A DNA stretch of 5,980 nucleotides, from assembly GCA_024278015.1 (NCBI GenBank), contig JAJRUC010000140.1, positions 1 through 5,980 of the forward strand. The letters run 5' to 3'. The stretch is from Chloroflexota bacterium. GTDB lineage: Bacteria > Chloroflexota > Anaerolineae > 4572-78. Positions 1 to 5,850 of this stretch are shown in pieces (the stretch's first letter is position 1; each line of letters starts with the position of its first letter). Position numbers and translations under genes: made by a program. Below the pieces are notes generated by a model that was not told the origin of the DNA, ran no database searches, and saw nothing but the letters and a program-made list of their open reading frames with translations.

Positions 1-687
1 ATACAGCGCCCGCCCGATGATCAGCCCTTCGATGTTCGGGCCGCCGGATGCCGCCTGACGAACATCGTCCAGCGTAGCCACCCCGCCGGACAGTATTACC
101 TTCAAGCCGGTGGATTCGCCAAGCTGTTGCCCGGCGACCAGGTTGACGCCCGTCAGCGCCCCGTCGCGGCTGATGTCGGTGTGGACGACGTGGGTAATGC
201 CCATCGCCCGAATTTCCTTGCCGAAGTCGATGGCGCTCAAATCCGTGGTTTTTTGCCAGCCGTGGGTGGCAACCATGCCGGCGCGGGCATCAATACCGAT
301 GATAATTTGCTCCGGCCCAAACCAGCCCAGCACATCGGGCAATTGGCGCAGCCGTTCCACGGCAAACGTGCCCAGCACCACCCGCGATACACCCATATTC
401 AGCACATATTCAATATCGGCGAAGGTGCGCAAGCCGCCGCCCACCTGCACGGGGATGTCCACCCGGTCTACAATGGCCTGAATGGTGTCATCGGTGACGG
501 TATCGCCGCCGGGTTCCTGAAAAGCGCCATCCAGGCTGACCACATGCAACCAGTGCGCCCCCTGTTCCTGATAATGCAGGGCCACTTCGGCGGGGTCGTC
601 GCTGTAAACGGTTTCCTTGTTGGGGTCGCCGTGCAGCAAGCGCACGCATTTACCGCCTCGAATGTCTATCGCTGGAAATACAATCAT
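1..687 (-). CDS. hisA: HisA, ProFAR isomerase (3' end off the window)
   Basis: Phosphoribosylformimino-5-aminoimidazole carboxamide ribotide isomerase, the cytoplasmic TIM-barrel enzyme that converts ProFAR to PRFAR in histidine synthesis. I translated 229 residues from the ATG at 687 to the window edge. The family is about 240-245 residues, so roughly a dozen C-terminal residues are missing. Visible marks are MIVFPAIDIRGGKCVRL at the N-terminus with Asp8, the phosphate-binding stretch VQVGGGLRT near residue 81, GIDARAG with Asp133, HTDISRDG with Thr170 near 169-176, and ILSGGV followed by GLIIGRALY at the edge. Asp8 and the second Asp are the expected acid/base pair. The start is fixed by family alignment and by a GGGAGG ribosome binding site 5 nt upstream. 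It follows hisH by 47 nt. HisF or PriA share the fold, but the N-terminus and the HTDISRDG segment fit HisA. Confidence 0.97.
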   Translation of the reverse strand, partial: MIVFPAIDIRGGKCVRLLHGDPNKETVYSDDPAEVALHYQEQGAHWLHVVSLDGAFQEPGGDTVTDDTIQAIVDRVDIPVQVGGGLRTFADIEYVLNMGVSRVVLGTFAVERLRQLPDVLGWFGPEQIIIGIDARAGMVATHGWQKTTDLSAIDFGKEIRAMGITHVVHTDISRDGALTGVNLVAGQQLGESTGLKVILSGGVATLDDVRQAASGGPNIEGLIIGRALY

Positions 688-692
688 GGAAT

Positions 693-698
693 CCTCCC
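693..698 (-). promoter_or_regulatory. Ribosome binding site of hisA
   Basis: The minus strand reads GGGAGG, then ATTCC, then ATG. It is the strongest Shine-Dalgarno sequence in the window, and it fixes the hisA start at 687. It contrasts with hisH just upstream, where no such motif is visible. Confidence 0.8.
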
Positions 699-703
699 AA
701 ATT

Positions 704-753
704 GTTTCGAGTTTCAGGGTTTCATTTGTAAATTTCACGCATTACGTTTCACG
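704..753 (-). repeat. GAAAC/CGTGAAA short-repeat tract at the hisH-hisA junction
   Basis: On the minus strand the heptamer CGTGAAA occurs twice, at 747-753 and 733-739, with starts 14 nt apart and CGTAATG between. Further GAAAC words lie at 719-723, 711-715 and 704-708. The first part encodes the last residues of HisH, and its TGA stop (735-737) lies within the second CGTGAAA. The tract is AT-rich compared with the genes on either side. It has no clear hairpin, so it looks like the remnant of a short intergenic repeat rather than a terminator. Whether it recurs in the genome cannot be seen here. Confidence 0.5.
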
Positions 754-1346
754 AGTCCCACAAAATTTCGCAATATTTGCAATCCCACCTGTTGACTTTT
801 TTCCGGATGAAACTGGATGCCGAAGACGTTGTGGCGGGCCACGGCGCTGGTAAACGGCCCGTCGTAATCGGTGCGGGCAATTGTGTGCGCCGGATTGTCC
901 GGGATGCAAAGATACGAATGGGCAAAATAGGCAAAACTGTCCGCCGAAATGCCGTTTAACAGCGGATGCCGGCCGGCCGGTTCAATTTCATTCCAGCCCA
1001 TATGCGGCACGGTCAACCCCTGCCGGAAGCGGGCGACGCGCCCCGGAATTAATCCCAGGCCGGTGTGGGCGCCCATTTCATCACTTTCATCAAACAGTAA
1101 TTGCATACCCACGCAAATGCCGAAGAACGGTTTGCCGGAACGCGCGGCTTTCAGCACCGGCGCTTCCAGGCCGCGCCGGCGCAAATTGGCAATGGCATCG
1201 CCGAAAGCGCCCACGCCGGGCAATACTACGGCGTCAGCAGCCAAAATTTCGGCAGGATTGGCGGTGATGGGGGCGTTTATCCCCACAACCGAAAACGCCT
1301 TTTGCACATTGCGCAAATTGCCGAGCCCGTAATCAACAATTACCAT
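735..1346 (-). CDS. hisH: HisH, glutaminase subunit of imidazole glycerol phosphate synthase
   Basis: Class I glutamine amidotransferase that releases ammonia from glutamine and channels it to HisF. Together they turn PRFAR into imidazole glycerol phosphate and AICAR. With the start used here it is 203 residues, normal for the family. The N-terminus is MVIVDYGLGNLRNV. The oxyanion-side motif LPGVGAFGDA lies at 42-51, the nucleophile elbow FFGICVGMQLLF has Cys78, PHMGWNE lies at 114-120, and GIQFHPEKS supplies His180 and Glu182, so the catalytic triad is complete. The frame stays open upstream to a TTG at 1379, with ATGs at 1367 and 1361. I chose the ATG at 1346 because HisH proteins normally begin right at the IVDYG strand. 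None of the candidate starts has a recognisable Shine-Dalgarno sequence, so the start is the weak point. It lies 54 nt after the SDR stop codon. Confidence 0.95.
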   Translation of the reverse strand: MVIVDYGLGNLRNVQKAFSVVGINAPITANPAEILAADAVVLPGVGAFGDAIANLRRRGLEAPVLKAARSGKPFFGICVGMQLLFDESDEMGAHTGLGLIPGRVARFRQGLTVPHMGWNEIEPAGRHPLLNGISADSFAYFAHSYLCIPDNPAHTIARTDYDGPFTSAVARHNVFGIQFHPEKSQQVGLQILRNFVGLVKRNA

Positions 1347-1400
1347 GTGGGTTACAATCATACGCATATCATAATGCAAAAGGCGCGTTTTAGAAAATTA

Positions 1401-2339
1401 CTACAGGGAATCGTAGGCGGCTTGCAGGTTGCGGCGGCGGGCCAGTTCGCTGGCGTAGCGATGGCCCAGAGCGCGGCGATGGTCGGCGGCCCAGCGGGTG
1501 AGGGGCGTGCTGCCGGCGGGGGGCGACGTTGTGACCAGCAGGTTTTGCATCAGGCCCTCAATTTCGGCGCGGGTGATGACTACATCGCCGGTTAATTTGC
1601 CCAGAACGGCCCCGGCCCAATAGCCGAGCGTGGGCGAAACAGAGACGATTGGCCGCTTTTTGCCGATAATCTCGCCGATGGTCTGCACCAGTTGCCGGTA
1701 GGTGAAGGTTTCCGGGCCGATGGCGTCGATGACGGTGTTTTCTGTGCGGCGGCCATGTTCCACGGCCAGGCGGGCCAGGTCGTCTACAAAAATGGGCTGC
1801 AAGCGATATTGCCCGTCGCCGAACACGCCGAACACCGGCAACCGGCGCAAAATCCAGGCGATATTGTTGATTAAAATATCTTCCTTTCCAAACAGGACGG
1901 TGGGCCGCAAAATGGCGTAAGGCAGGCCGCTTTCCGTCAGGGCGCGTTCAAGGCGGGCCTTCCCCCGAAAATATTCCAGCGGCGAGTCTTCGGACGGATT
2001 GGTGATGCTAACGTGAACCACTCGCCGCACGCCCGCTTTTTGGGCGGCCTCAAACAACTTCAGGGTGTTATCGACGGCAGTTTGGTGCTGAAACCGGGTG
2101 TGGTTAAACCGAATCCAGTAGGTGTTGTACAGCACATCGGCCCCCTGCAACGAGGCGACAAGCCGGTCGGGATGGTCAAAATTAAAGGAATGAGCCTCAA
2201 CCTTGCCTTCAAAAGGGTTGCGGCGCCGGGGGGAATTGGTGATGGTGCGGACGGTGTGCCCGGCGGCCAATAATCGGGTGGCGATGTATTTGCCGGAATA
2301 GCCAAATGCGCCGGTGACAACATGTAATTGAGATGACAT
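1401..2339 (-). CDS. Atypical SDR / NAD(P)-binding epimerase-like protein, function unknown
   Basis: A 312-residue Rossmann-fold protein of the extended/atypical short-chain dehydrogenase superfamily (NmrA- or NDUFA9-like). The dinucleotide loop TGAFGYSG (residues 9-16) has the GxxGxxG spacing. LQGADVLYNTYW at about 64-75 matches the strand after the cofactor pocket. VVHVSITNPSEDSPLEYFRGKARLE carries Ser111, Tyr123 and Lys127, which fit the S-YxxxK active-site pattern. LPYAILRPTVLFG (139-151) and PIFVDDLARLAVE (182-194) are typical of the family. These point to an NAD(P)H-dependent activity, but the substrate cannot be told; no known histidine step needs it. It starts 33 nt after the predicted transcription start of a consensus promoter, with a GTGAGG ribosome binding site (2344-2349) ending 4 nt before ATG. 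It is therefore the likely first gene of a transcript that continues into hisH and hisA. It may be a passenger that brought its own promoter. Confidence 0.85.
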   Translation of the reverse strand: MSSQLHVVTGAFGYSGKYIATRLLAAGHTVRTITNSPRRRNPFEGKVEAHSFNFDHPDRLVASLQGADVLYNTYWIRFNHTRFQHQTAVDNTLKLFEAAQKAGVRRVVHVSITNPSEDSPLEYFRGKARLERALTESGLPYAILRPTVLFGKEDILINNIAWILRRLPVFGVFGDGQYRLQPIFVDDLARLAVEHGRRTENTVIDAIGPETFTYRQLVQTIGEIIGKKRPIVSVSPTLGYWAGAVLGKLTGDVVITRAEIEGLMQNLLVTTSPPAGSTPLTRWAADHRRALGHRYASELARRRNLQAAYDSL

Positions 2340-2358
2340 AAATCCTCACTTTCATAAC

Positions 2359-2379
2359 TTTCAGTATTTTCTGAAAATA
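2359..2379. promoter_or_regulatory. Palindromes over the transcription start, candidate operator
   Basis: Two overlapping AT-rich inverted repeats lie just downstream of the -10 box. One is a 7-bp palindrome with a single central base (TATTTTC/GAAAATA, 2365-2379). The other has 6-bp arms TTTCAG/CTGAAA (2359-2364 and 2371-2376) around 6 nt. Both cover the predicted +1 at about 2372, where a repressor would block RNA polymerase. The regulator is unknown, and AT-rich palindromes of this size can arise by chance. Confidence 0.4.
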
Positions 2380-2407
2380 TTATATCAAAAAAAGAAATCA
2401 ATGTCAA
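2379..2407 (-). promoter_or_regulatory. Perfect-consensus sigma70-type promoter upstream of the SDR gene
   Basis: The minus strand carries TTGACA (2407-2402), exactly 17 nt of spacer (2401-2385), then TATAAT (2384-2379). The spacer ends in TGA, giving an extended -10 (TGnTATAAT). The predicted start is an A at about 2372, leaving a 33-nt leader before the ATG at 2339. The spacer is T-rich (a run of seven T). All twelve hexamer positions match consensus, which is rare in native promoters and suggests high intrinsic strength. It faces the SDR gene and, beyond it, hisH and hisA. Confidence 0.85.
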
Positions 2408-2417
2408 GCGGTTGTGG

Positions 2418-2482
2418 TTGGTTATTGGAGATTGGTGATTAGGGTTTCAAAACTCCAATAACCAATTAACCAATCACTAATC
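2418..2482. repeat. ATTGG-rich inverted repeat downstream of the GNAT gene
   Basis: A perfect 13-bp inverted repeat, TTGGTTATTGGAG at 2418-2430 and its complement at 2453-2465, encloses 22 nt. A second pair, 2430-2440 against 2472-2482, matches at 10 of 11 positions, so the tract looks like two copies of an ATTGG-based repeat in opposite orientation. The GNAT stop codon TAG (2479-2477) lies inside the outer copy. In the transcript the hairpin forms about 11 nt after that stop. It is AT-rich and has no U-tract directly after it, so it is not a canonical intrinsic terminator, although it could stabilise or end the upstream mRNA. Confidence 0.7.
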
Positions 2483-3127
2483 GCCAACCTCCAGCGTCCG
2501 GCCCAGGGCATCGAAGGGGGTGATGTTGGCGGCGGCCACCCGGCTGTGGGGGTATTCTTCGGCCAGCATACTCCAGACCATCATGTCGCGGCGAGTGCCG
2601 TCGACGCCGTTCACCCGTTGGCGCAGGGTGGCTTCGCGCGTAAAGCCCAGCTTTTGCGGCACGCGGGCGCTGCGGGCATTGGTCGTGTCGCACCGAACTT
2701 CTACCCAGTGGACGGCATCCACCGTAAAGGCCACTTTGGTTAAGGCGGCAACCATTTCCGTTGCCAGCCCCCTGTTAATTTGCGCCGCGTGAATCCAGTA
2801 GCCGATTTCGCGCGCGTCCGGCCCCTGGCGGGTGTGCAGGCCGCAGCCGCCCCATACTTCCGTTTCGGAGGGGTTGAAAATACCGTAGATAAAATCGGCG
2901 CCCAGGTCAAACTGGCCTCTGTAGCGGCGCAGCAGGTTCACTTTTTCGTGCAGGTCGGTCGGTTCGTAAGCGGCCCAGGGCATCCAGGGGCGCAGATGCT
3001 CCAGGCTGGCGGTGACAGCCGCCAGCAGCAGGGGCGCATCCCGGGGCTGCCAGCAGCGAATGACCAGCCGTTCCGTTTCGATGCGATAGGCCGGGCCAAG
3101 GGGGGGAGTGGGGGGCAGGTCGGTCAT
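2477..3127 (-). CDS. GNAT family N-acetyltransferase, RimJ/RimL type
   Basis: A 216-residue acetyl-CoA-dependent acetyltransferase, probably cytoplasmic; the substrate is unknown. The fold is read from IETERLVIRCWQPRDAPLLLAAV (16-38), the LRPWMPWA segment (45-52) common in RimJ/RimL relatives, REIGYWIHAAQINRGLATEMVAAL (106-129) with the pyrophosphate-binding loop NRGLATE (118-124), and CDTTNARSARVPQKLGFTREATLR (146-169), the usual C-terminal half with Asn150 and KLGF. About 25 residues after the core (from EEYPHS on) match nothing I know. The ATG overlaps the hisB stop by 4 nt (ATGA), and AAGGA at 3139-3143 lies 11 nt upstream, so translation is probably coupled to hisB. Family members acetylate ribosomal-protein N-termini, amino acids, antibiotics or small amines. 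Its place in a his operon hints at a metabolic substrate but does not prove it. Confidence 0.88.
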   Translation of the reverse strand: MTDLPPTPPLGPAYRIETERLVIRCWQPRDAPLLLAAVTASLEHLRPWMPWAAYEPTDLHEKVNLLRRYRGQFDLGADFIYGIFNPSETEVWGGCGLHTRQGPDAREIGYWIHAAQINRGLATEMVAALTKVAFTVDAVHWVEVRCDTTNARSARVPQKLGFTREATLRQRVNGVDGTRRDMMVWSMLAEEYPHSRVAAANITPFDALGRTLEVGD

Positions 3128-3723
3128 AAGTCGATGTGTCCTTTCGTACTGGGAAGTTGCCCGCCCAGTTGCGGGTCAATGCCGACGGCCTGGTTCAGGG
3201 CGCGGGCCAGCGCCTTGAACAGCGCTTCGGCGCGGTGATGGTCATCGCTGCCCGCCAACAGCCGGGCGTGCAGATTGAGTTTGGCCGCGTGCGCCAGGCT
3301 TTCCAGAAAATGGGGGATGAGACTGGTTGCCATCTGCCCGATTTTGGGCGTGTCGAATCGCCCCTCGAACGCAAAATAGCCCCGCCCGCCGATGTCTATC
3401 GCCACCAGGGCCAGCGCTTCGTCCATCGGCACAATGGCATGCCCCATGCGGGTGATGCCCCGTTTGTCGCCCAACGCCTGGGTCAGCGTGTGCCCCAGCA
3501 CAATGCCCACATCTTCCACGGTGTGGTGTTCGTCTATGTGCAGGTCGCCTTTAGCCTGCGCGGTCAAATCAAAGCGGGCGTGGCGGGCCAGGGCGTGCAG
3601 CATGTGGTCCAAAAAGCCTACCCCGGTTTCAACGACGGCCTGTCCGGCGCCGTCAAGATTAAGGGTAATGGTGATGGTTGTTTCGCTGGTTTGGCGGGTA
3701 ACGGTTGCGGTTCGGGCGGTCAT
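3124..3723 (-). CDS. hisB: HisB, imidazoleglycerol-phosphate dehydratase (monofunctional)
   Basis: Dehydrates imidazole glycerol phosphate to imidazole acetol phosphate in a Mn-dependent reaction; members of the family assemble as 24-mers. At 199 residues it is a complete stand-alone enzyme without the phosphatase domain found in the E. coli protein. The family marks are all present: ETGVGFLDHMLHALARHARFDL (32-53) with His40 and His43, IDEHHTVEDVGIVLG (63-77) with the Glu-His-His and Glu-Asp metal and catalytic residues, the second metal motif DDHHRAEALFKALARAL (160-176), and the closing PSTKG (191-195). The ATG overlaps the stop of the HAD gene by 4 nt, and AAAGGA at 3736-3741 is its ribosome binding site, 12 nt upstream. 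Its substrate is the product of HisH/HisF, and its product feeds HisC. Confidence 0.98.
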   Translation of the reverse strand: MTARTATVTRQTSETTITITLNLDGAGQAVVETGVGFLDHMLHALARHARFDLTAQAKGDLHIDEHHTVEDVGIVLGHTLTQALGDKRGITRMGHAIVPMDEALALVAIDIGGRGYFAFEGRFDTPKIGQMATSLIPHFLESLAHAAKLNLHARLLAGSDDHHRAEALFKALARALNQAVGIDPQLGGQLPSTKGHIDL

Positions 3724-4751
3724 CGGATAATTAATTCCTTTAAACGATTGGGGTGGGTCAGGATAATATCGGCTTGCCGGGCCTCGAATTGGCGGCGCAG
3801 GGCGGCCTGGTCTGAGGCGGCGGCCAGGCTGCCGATAGCCAGAAAGGGCACAATGTTGCCGGCGGCTTTGGCGGCCCGAATGTCGTCCGGGGTATCGCCG
3901 ATGTAGGCGCTGCGGGCCGGGACGGGGTGCAGCCGGCGGGCCGCTTCCAGCAGAGACCAGGGATCGGGTTTGCCCTGGGCTTCGGCGGCCAGCACATCGT
4001 CCAGGGCCACCACCGATTGGAAATAATCGCTCAACCCCAACCTGTCCAGCGTGTATTCGGCTTCAATTTTGGGCCGGCCGGTGGCAATGCCCAACGGGAT
4101 AACGGCCTGCAATTCGGCCAGGACTGCCGGGGTGATGAGGGCTGTTTCGTGGTTGATAAAACCTTCGGTTTGGGCTACCACCGGCTTTTCGCCGTAAATT
4201 TTTTCAAAGAGCGCGTTGCCCAGATACAGTTCCTGAAAGATGCGTTGTATCAAATTGCCGTTGAGCAAGTCATCGCCGGCCATCAGCAAGTGACGGTTTC
4301 GATGGGTTAAAACGTGGTCTACGGCGGGCAGACCGCCGCCGTGGGCCGCCAGCCGCCGGGCCAGTTCCGGGATGTTTTTTTTGCGGCGCAAGTTGTCCAG
4401 CGAGAGGGAAATCTTTCCGCCGCCGGCTATTTGCAAGCAGGCCAGCATGGCCGGCACGTGGCGGCGCAGGGGATACGTGGGCGCGGCCAGCGAAGGGAGC
4501 ATCTCCAGAAAATAGATGATGAAGACGGTCGTCAAATCCCAGTCGTTGTTCAGGCCGCCCGCCATTTTCAGGGCGTCGATGTCCGCCGCTTCAAGCAGGG
4601 GGGGGGCGTCGGTGGTGGTAGACAGGCCCAGGCCGGTGGTGAAGAACAGGTCTGTGGTTTGGATGATGGCCTGCCGGTACGAATCCGAAACATCAACCAG
4701 CACGCCGTCCATATCGAAAATTAATGCGTCAACGGGCAAATTAAATTTCAT
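3720..4751 (-). CDS. HAD-superfamily (subfamily IA-like) phosphatase, likely histidinol-phosphate phosphatase
   Basis: A 343-residue HAD hydrolase with all four catalytic motifs. Motif I is IFDMDGVLVD (nucleophile Asp13 and acid/base Asp15), motif II is IATGRP (Thr224), motif III has Lys261 in GKPDP, and motif IV is YIGDTPDD (Asp286, Asp290). The stretch of some 200 residues between motifs I and II is much longer than in common IA phosphatases. It contains GGLNNDWDLT near 65-74, so a large helical cap is expected. Placed between hisC and hisB (11-nt and 4-nt overlaps), it is the natural candidate for histidinol-phosphate to histidinol, a step no other gene seen here covers. The subfamily differs from the capless, zinc-binding HisB N-terminal phosphatase of E. 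coli. AAGGA at 4762-4766 supports the start. The gene carries a C9 run (4598-4606) and an A8 run (4375-4382). The family is sure; the substrate is inferred from context. Confidence 0.88.
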   Translation of the reverse strand: MKFNLPVDALIFDMDGVLVDVSDSYRQAIIQTTDLFFTTGLGLSTTTDAPPLLEAADIDALKMAGGLNNDWDLTTVFIIYFLEMLPSLAAPTYPLRRHVPAMLACLQIAGGGKISLSLDNLRRKKNIPELARRLAAHGGGLPAVDHVLTHRNRHLLMAGDDLLNGNLIQRIFQELYLGNALFEKIYGEKPVVAQTEGFINHETALITPAVLAELQAVIPLGIATGRPKIEAEYTLDRLGLSDYFQSVVALDDVLAAEAQGKPDPWSLLEAARRLHPVPARSAYIGDTPDDIRAAKAAGNIVPFLAIGSLAAASDQAALRRQFEARQADIILTHPNRLKELIIR

Positions 4752-5850
4752 GGCTCTGCAATCCTTGCAACACCTGTTTCATTTGCGGCGGGGTGCCGAT
4801 GCTGATTCTGAGGTAGTTGTGCAGGTTGGCGGCGGCGTAATGCCGCACAAAAATCCCTTGTGCGGCCAGATGGTCTTTAACCCGGCGGGCCGGTCTGTCC
4901 AGCACCCGGCACAATACAAAATTAGTTTGGCTGGGGAAGGATTTTAACCACGGAATGTGGGCCACATCGCGCAAAAACCGGTCGCGGGCGGCCCGGATTT
5001 TGGCGACATTTTGCAGCAGATAATCGGCGTCACGCAACGAGGCCAGGGCGGCGGCCTGGGCCGGCGCGTTTACATTGTACGGCGGTTTCAGCTTCCAGAG
5101 CTGGGCCATTACATCCGGTGGGAAGGCGCCGTAGCCCACCCGCAGCCCGGCCAGTCCGGCCCATTTGCTGAAGGTGCGCAGCACCATCAGGTTGGGGTAA
5201 CGGACAACCCAATCAATGAAGCTGTGGCCGCAAAATTCGGCGTAGGCTTCGTCTACCACCAGCGCCACGGGCAGGGCCAGCAGCCTTTCCAGAGCGGCGG
5301 GGGCCGGCGTGGAGCCGTCCGGATTGTTGGGCGCGGTGATGAACAGGAGTTTGGGCCGGTGCCGCTTTACGGCGGCGATAATGGCCGCCACATCCAGGCT
5401 GAAATCGGGCCGGCGGGGGACGTTGACCAGGTTGGCGGCCCGAATGTCGGCTTCGACGGCGTACATGCCGAAGGTGGGCGGGCAGTTGAGCATCACGTCG
5501 CCCGGCTCAATGAACAGGCTGACAATCAGACTGATGAGTTCATCGGCGCCGTTGCCCACCTGAAGATAGTCGGCGGGCAGGCCGGTGTATTGGCTTAAGG
5601 CGCGGCGCAGGTCTCGCGCTTCGGGGTCGGGGTAAATGTGCGGGCAGGGATATTGGGCCAGAGCCATAGCCGCTTGCGGCGAAGGGCCATACGGGTTTTC
5701 GTTGGCATCAAGCTTGATAATTTGTTCCGGGGGCAGGCCGCACTGTTCGGAAAGGACGTTGAAGGGGGCGATGGGCGTGTAGGCCTGCATCCGGGTAATG
5801 GCGGGCCGGATGAAAGATTCGGCGGAGAAGGTGGTTGCGCCGGTGGTCAT
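4741..5850 (-). CDS. hisC: HisC, histidinol-phosphate aminotransferase
   Basis: A PLP-dependent fold-type I (class I/II) aminotransferase that converts imidazole acetol phosphate and glutamate to histidinol phosphate and 2-oxoglutarate. It is full length at 369 residues. The order of motifs is family-typical: KLDANENPYGPSP (46-58), YPDPEARDLRRAL (73-85), VGNGADELI (98-106) at the cofactor phosphate, APNNPDG (173-179) with the PLP-contacting Asn, VVDEAYAEF (198-206) with Asp200, RTFSKWAGLAGLRVGYG (225-241) with the Schiff-base Lys229, and the carboxylate-binding Arg348 in NYLRISIG. The ATG overlaps the hisD stop by 4 nt, and GGGAG (5861-5865) lies 10 nt upstream. The N-terminus is about a dozen residues longer than in many HisC proteins, but no better downstream start exists before the conserved region. 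Related aminotransferases such as Cobd or aromatic ones are unlikely in this operon. Confidence 0.97.
   Translation of the reverse strand: MTTGATTFSAESFIRPAITRMQAYTPIAPFNVLSEQCGLPPEQIIKLDANENPYGPSPQAAMALAQYPCPHIYPDPEARDLRRALSQYTGLPADYLQVGNGADELISLIVSLFIEPGDVMLNCPPTFGMYAVEADIRAANLVNVPRRPDFSLDVAAIIAAVKRHRPKLLFITAPNNPDGSTPAPAALERLLALPVALVVDEAYAEFCGHSFIDWVVRYPNLMVLRTFSKWAGLAGLRVGYGAFPPDVMAQLWKLKPPYNVNAPAQAAALASLRDADYLLQNVAKIRAARDRFLRDVAHIPWLKSFPSQTNFVLCRVLDRPARRVKDHLAAQGIFVRHYAAANLHNYLRISIGTPPQMKQVLQGLQSHEI

Noticed and set aside
127..795. Plus-strand open frame of 222 codons
   Set aside because: It is antisense to hisA and the end of hisH, whose motifs are unmistakable. The translation shows no family motif, and long opposite frames are common in GC-rich genes.
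1370..1398. Promoter upstream of hisH with a TATGAT -10
   Set aside because: At 17-nt spacing the -35 position reads TTTCTA, only 3 of 6 matches. Too weak to call.
2387..2465. Intrinsic terminator made of the inverted repeat and the T-run of the promoter spacer
   Set aside because: In the transcript the T-rich run comes some 20 nt after the hairpin with the -35 box between, and the stem is AT-rich, so the canonical hairpin-U-tract geometry is missing.
3099..3116. G-rich runs near the GNAT start as a possible G-quadruplex or regulatory site
   Set aside because: They encode the Pro-rich N-terminus (PTPPLGP) and show only two long G runs; composition explains them.
3136..3906. Plus-strand open frame of 256 codons
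   Set aside because: It mirrors hisB and the end of the HAD gene. No recognisable domain; the minus-strand proteins carry complete active sites.
4957..5598. Plus-strand open frame of 213 codons, Gly- and Gln-rich
   Set aside because: It lies entirely within hisC on the opposite strand, and its composition is that expected from the complement of a GC-rich gene.
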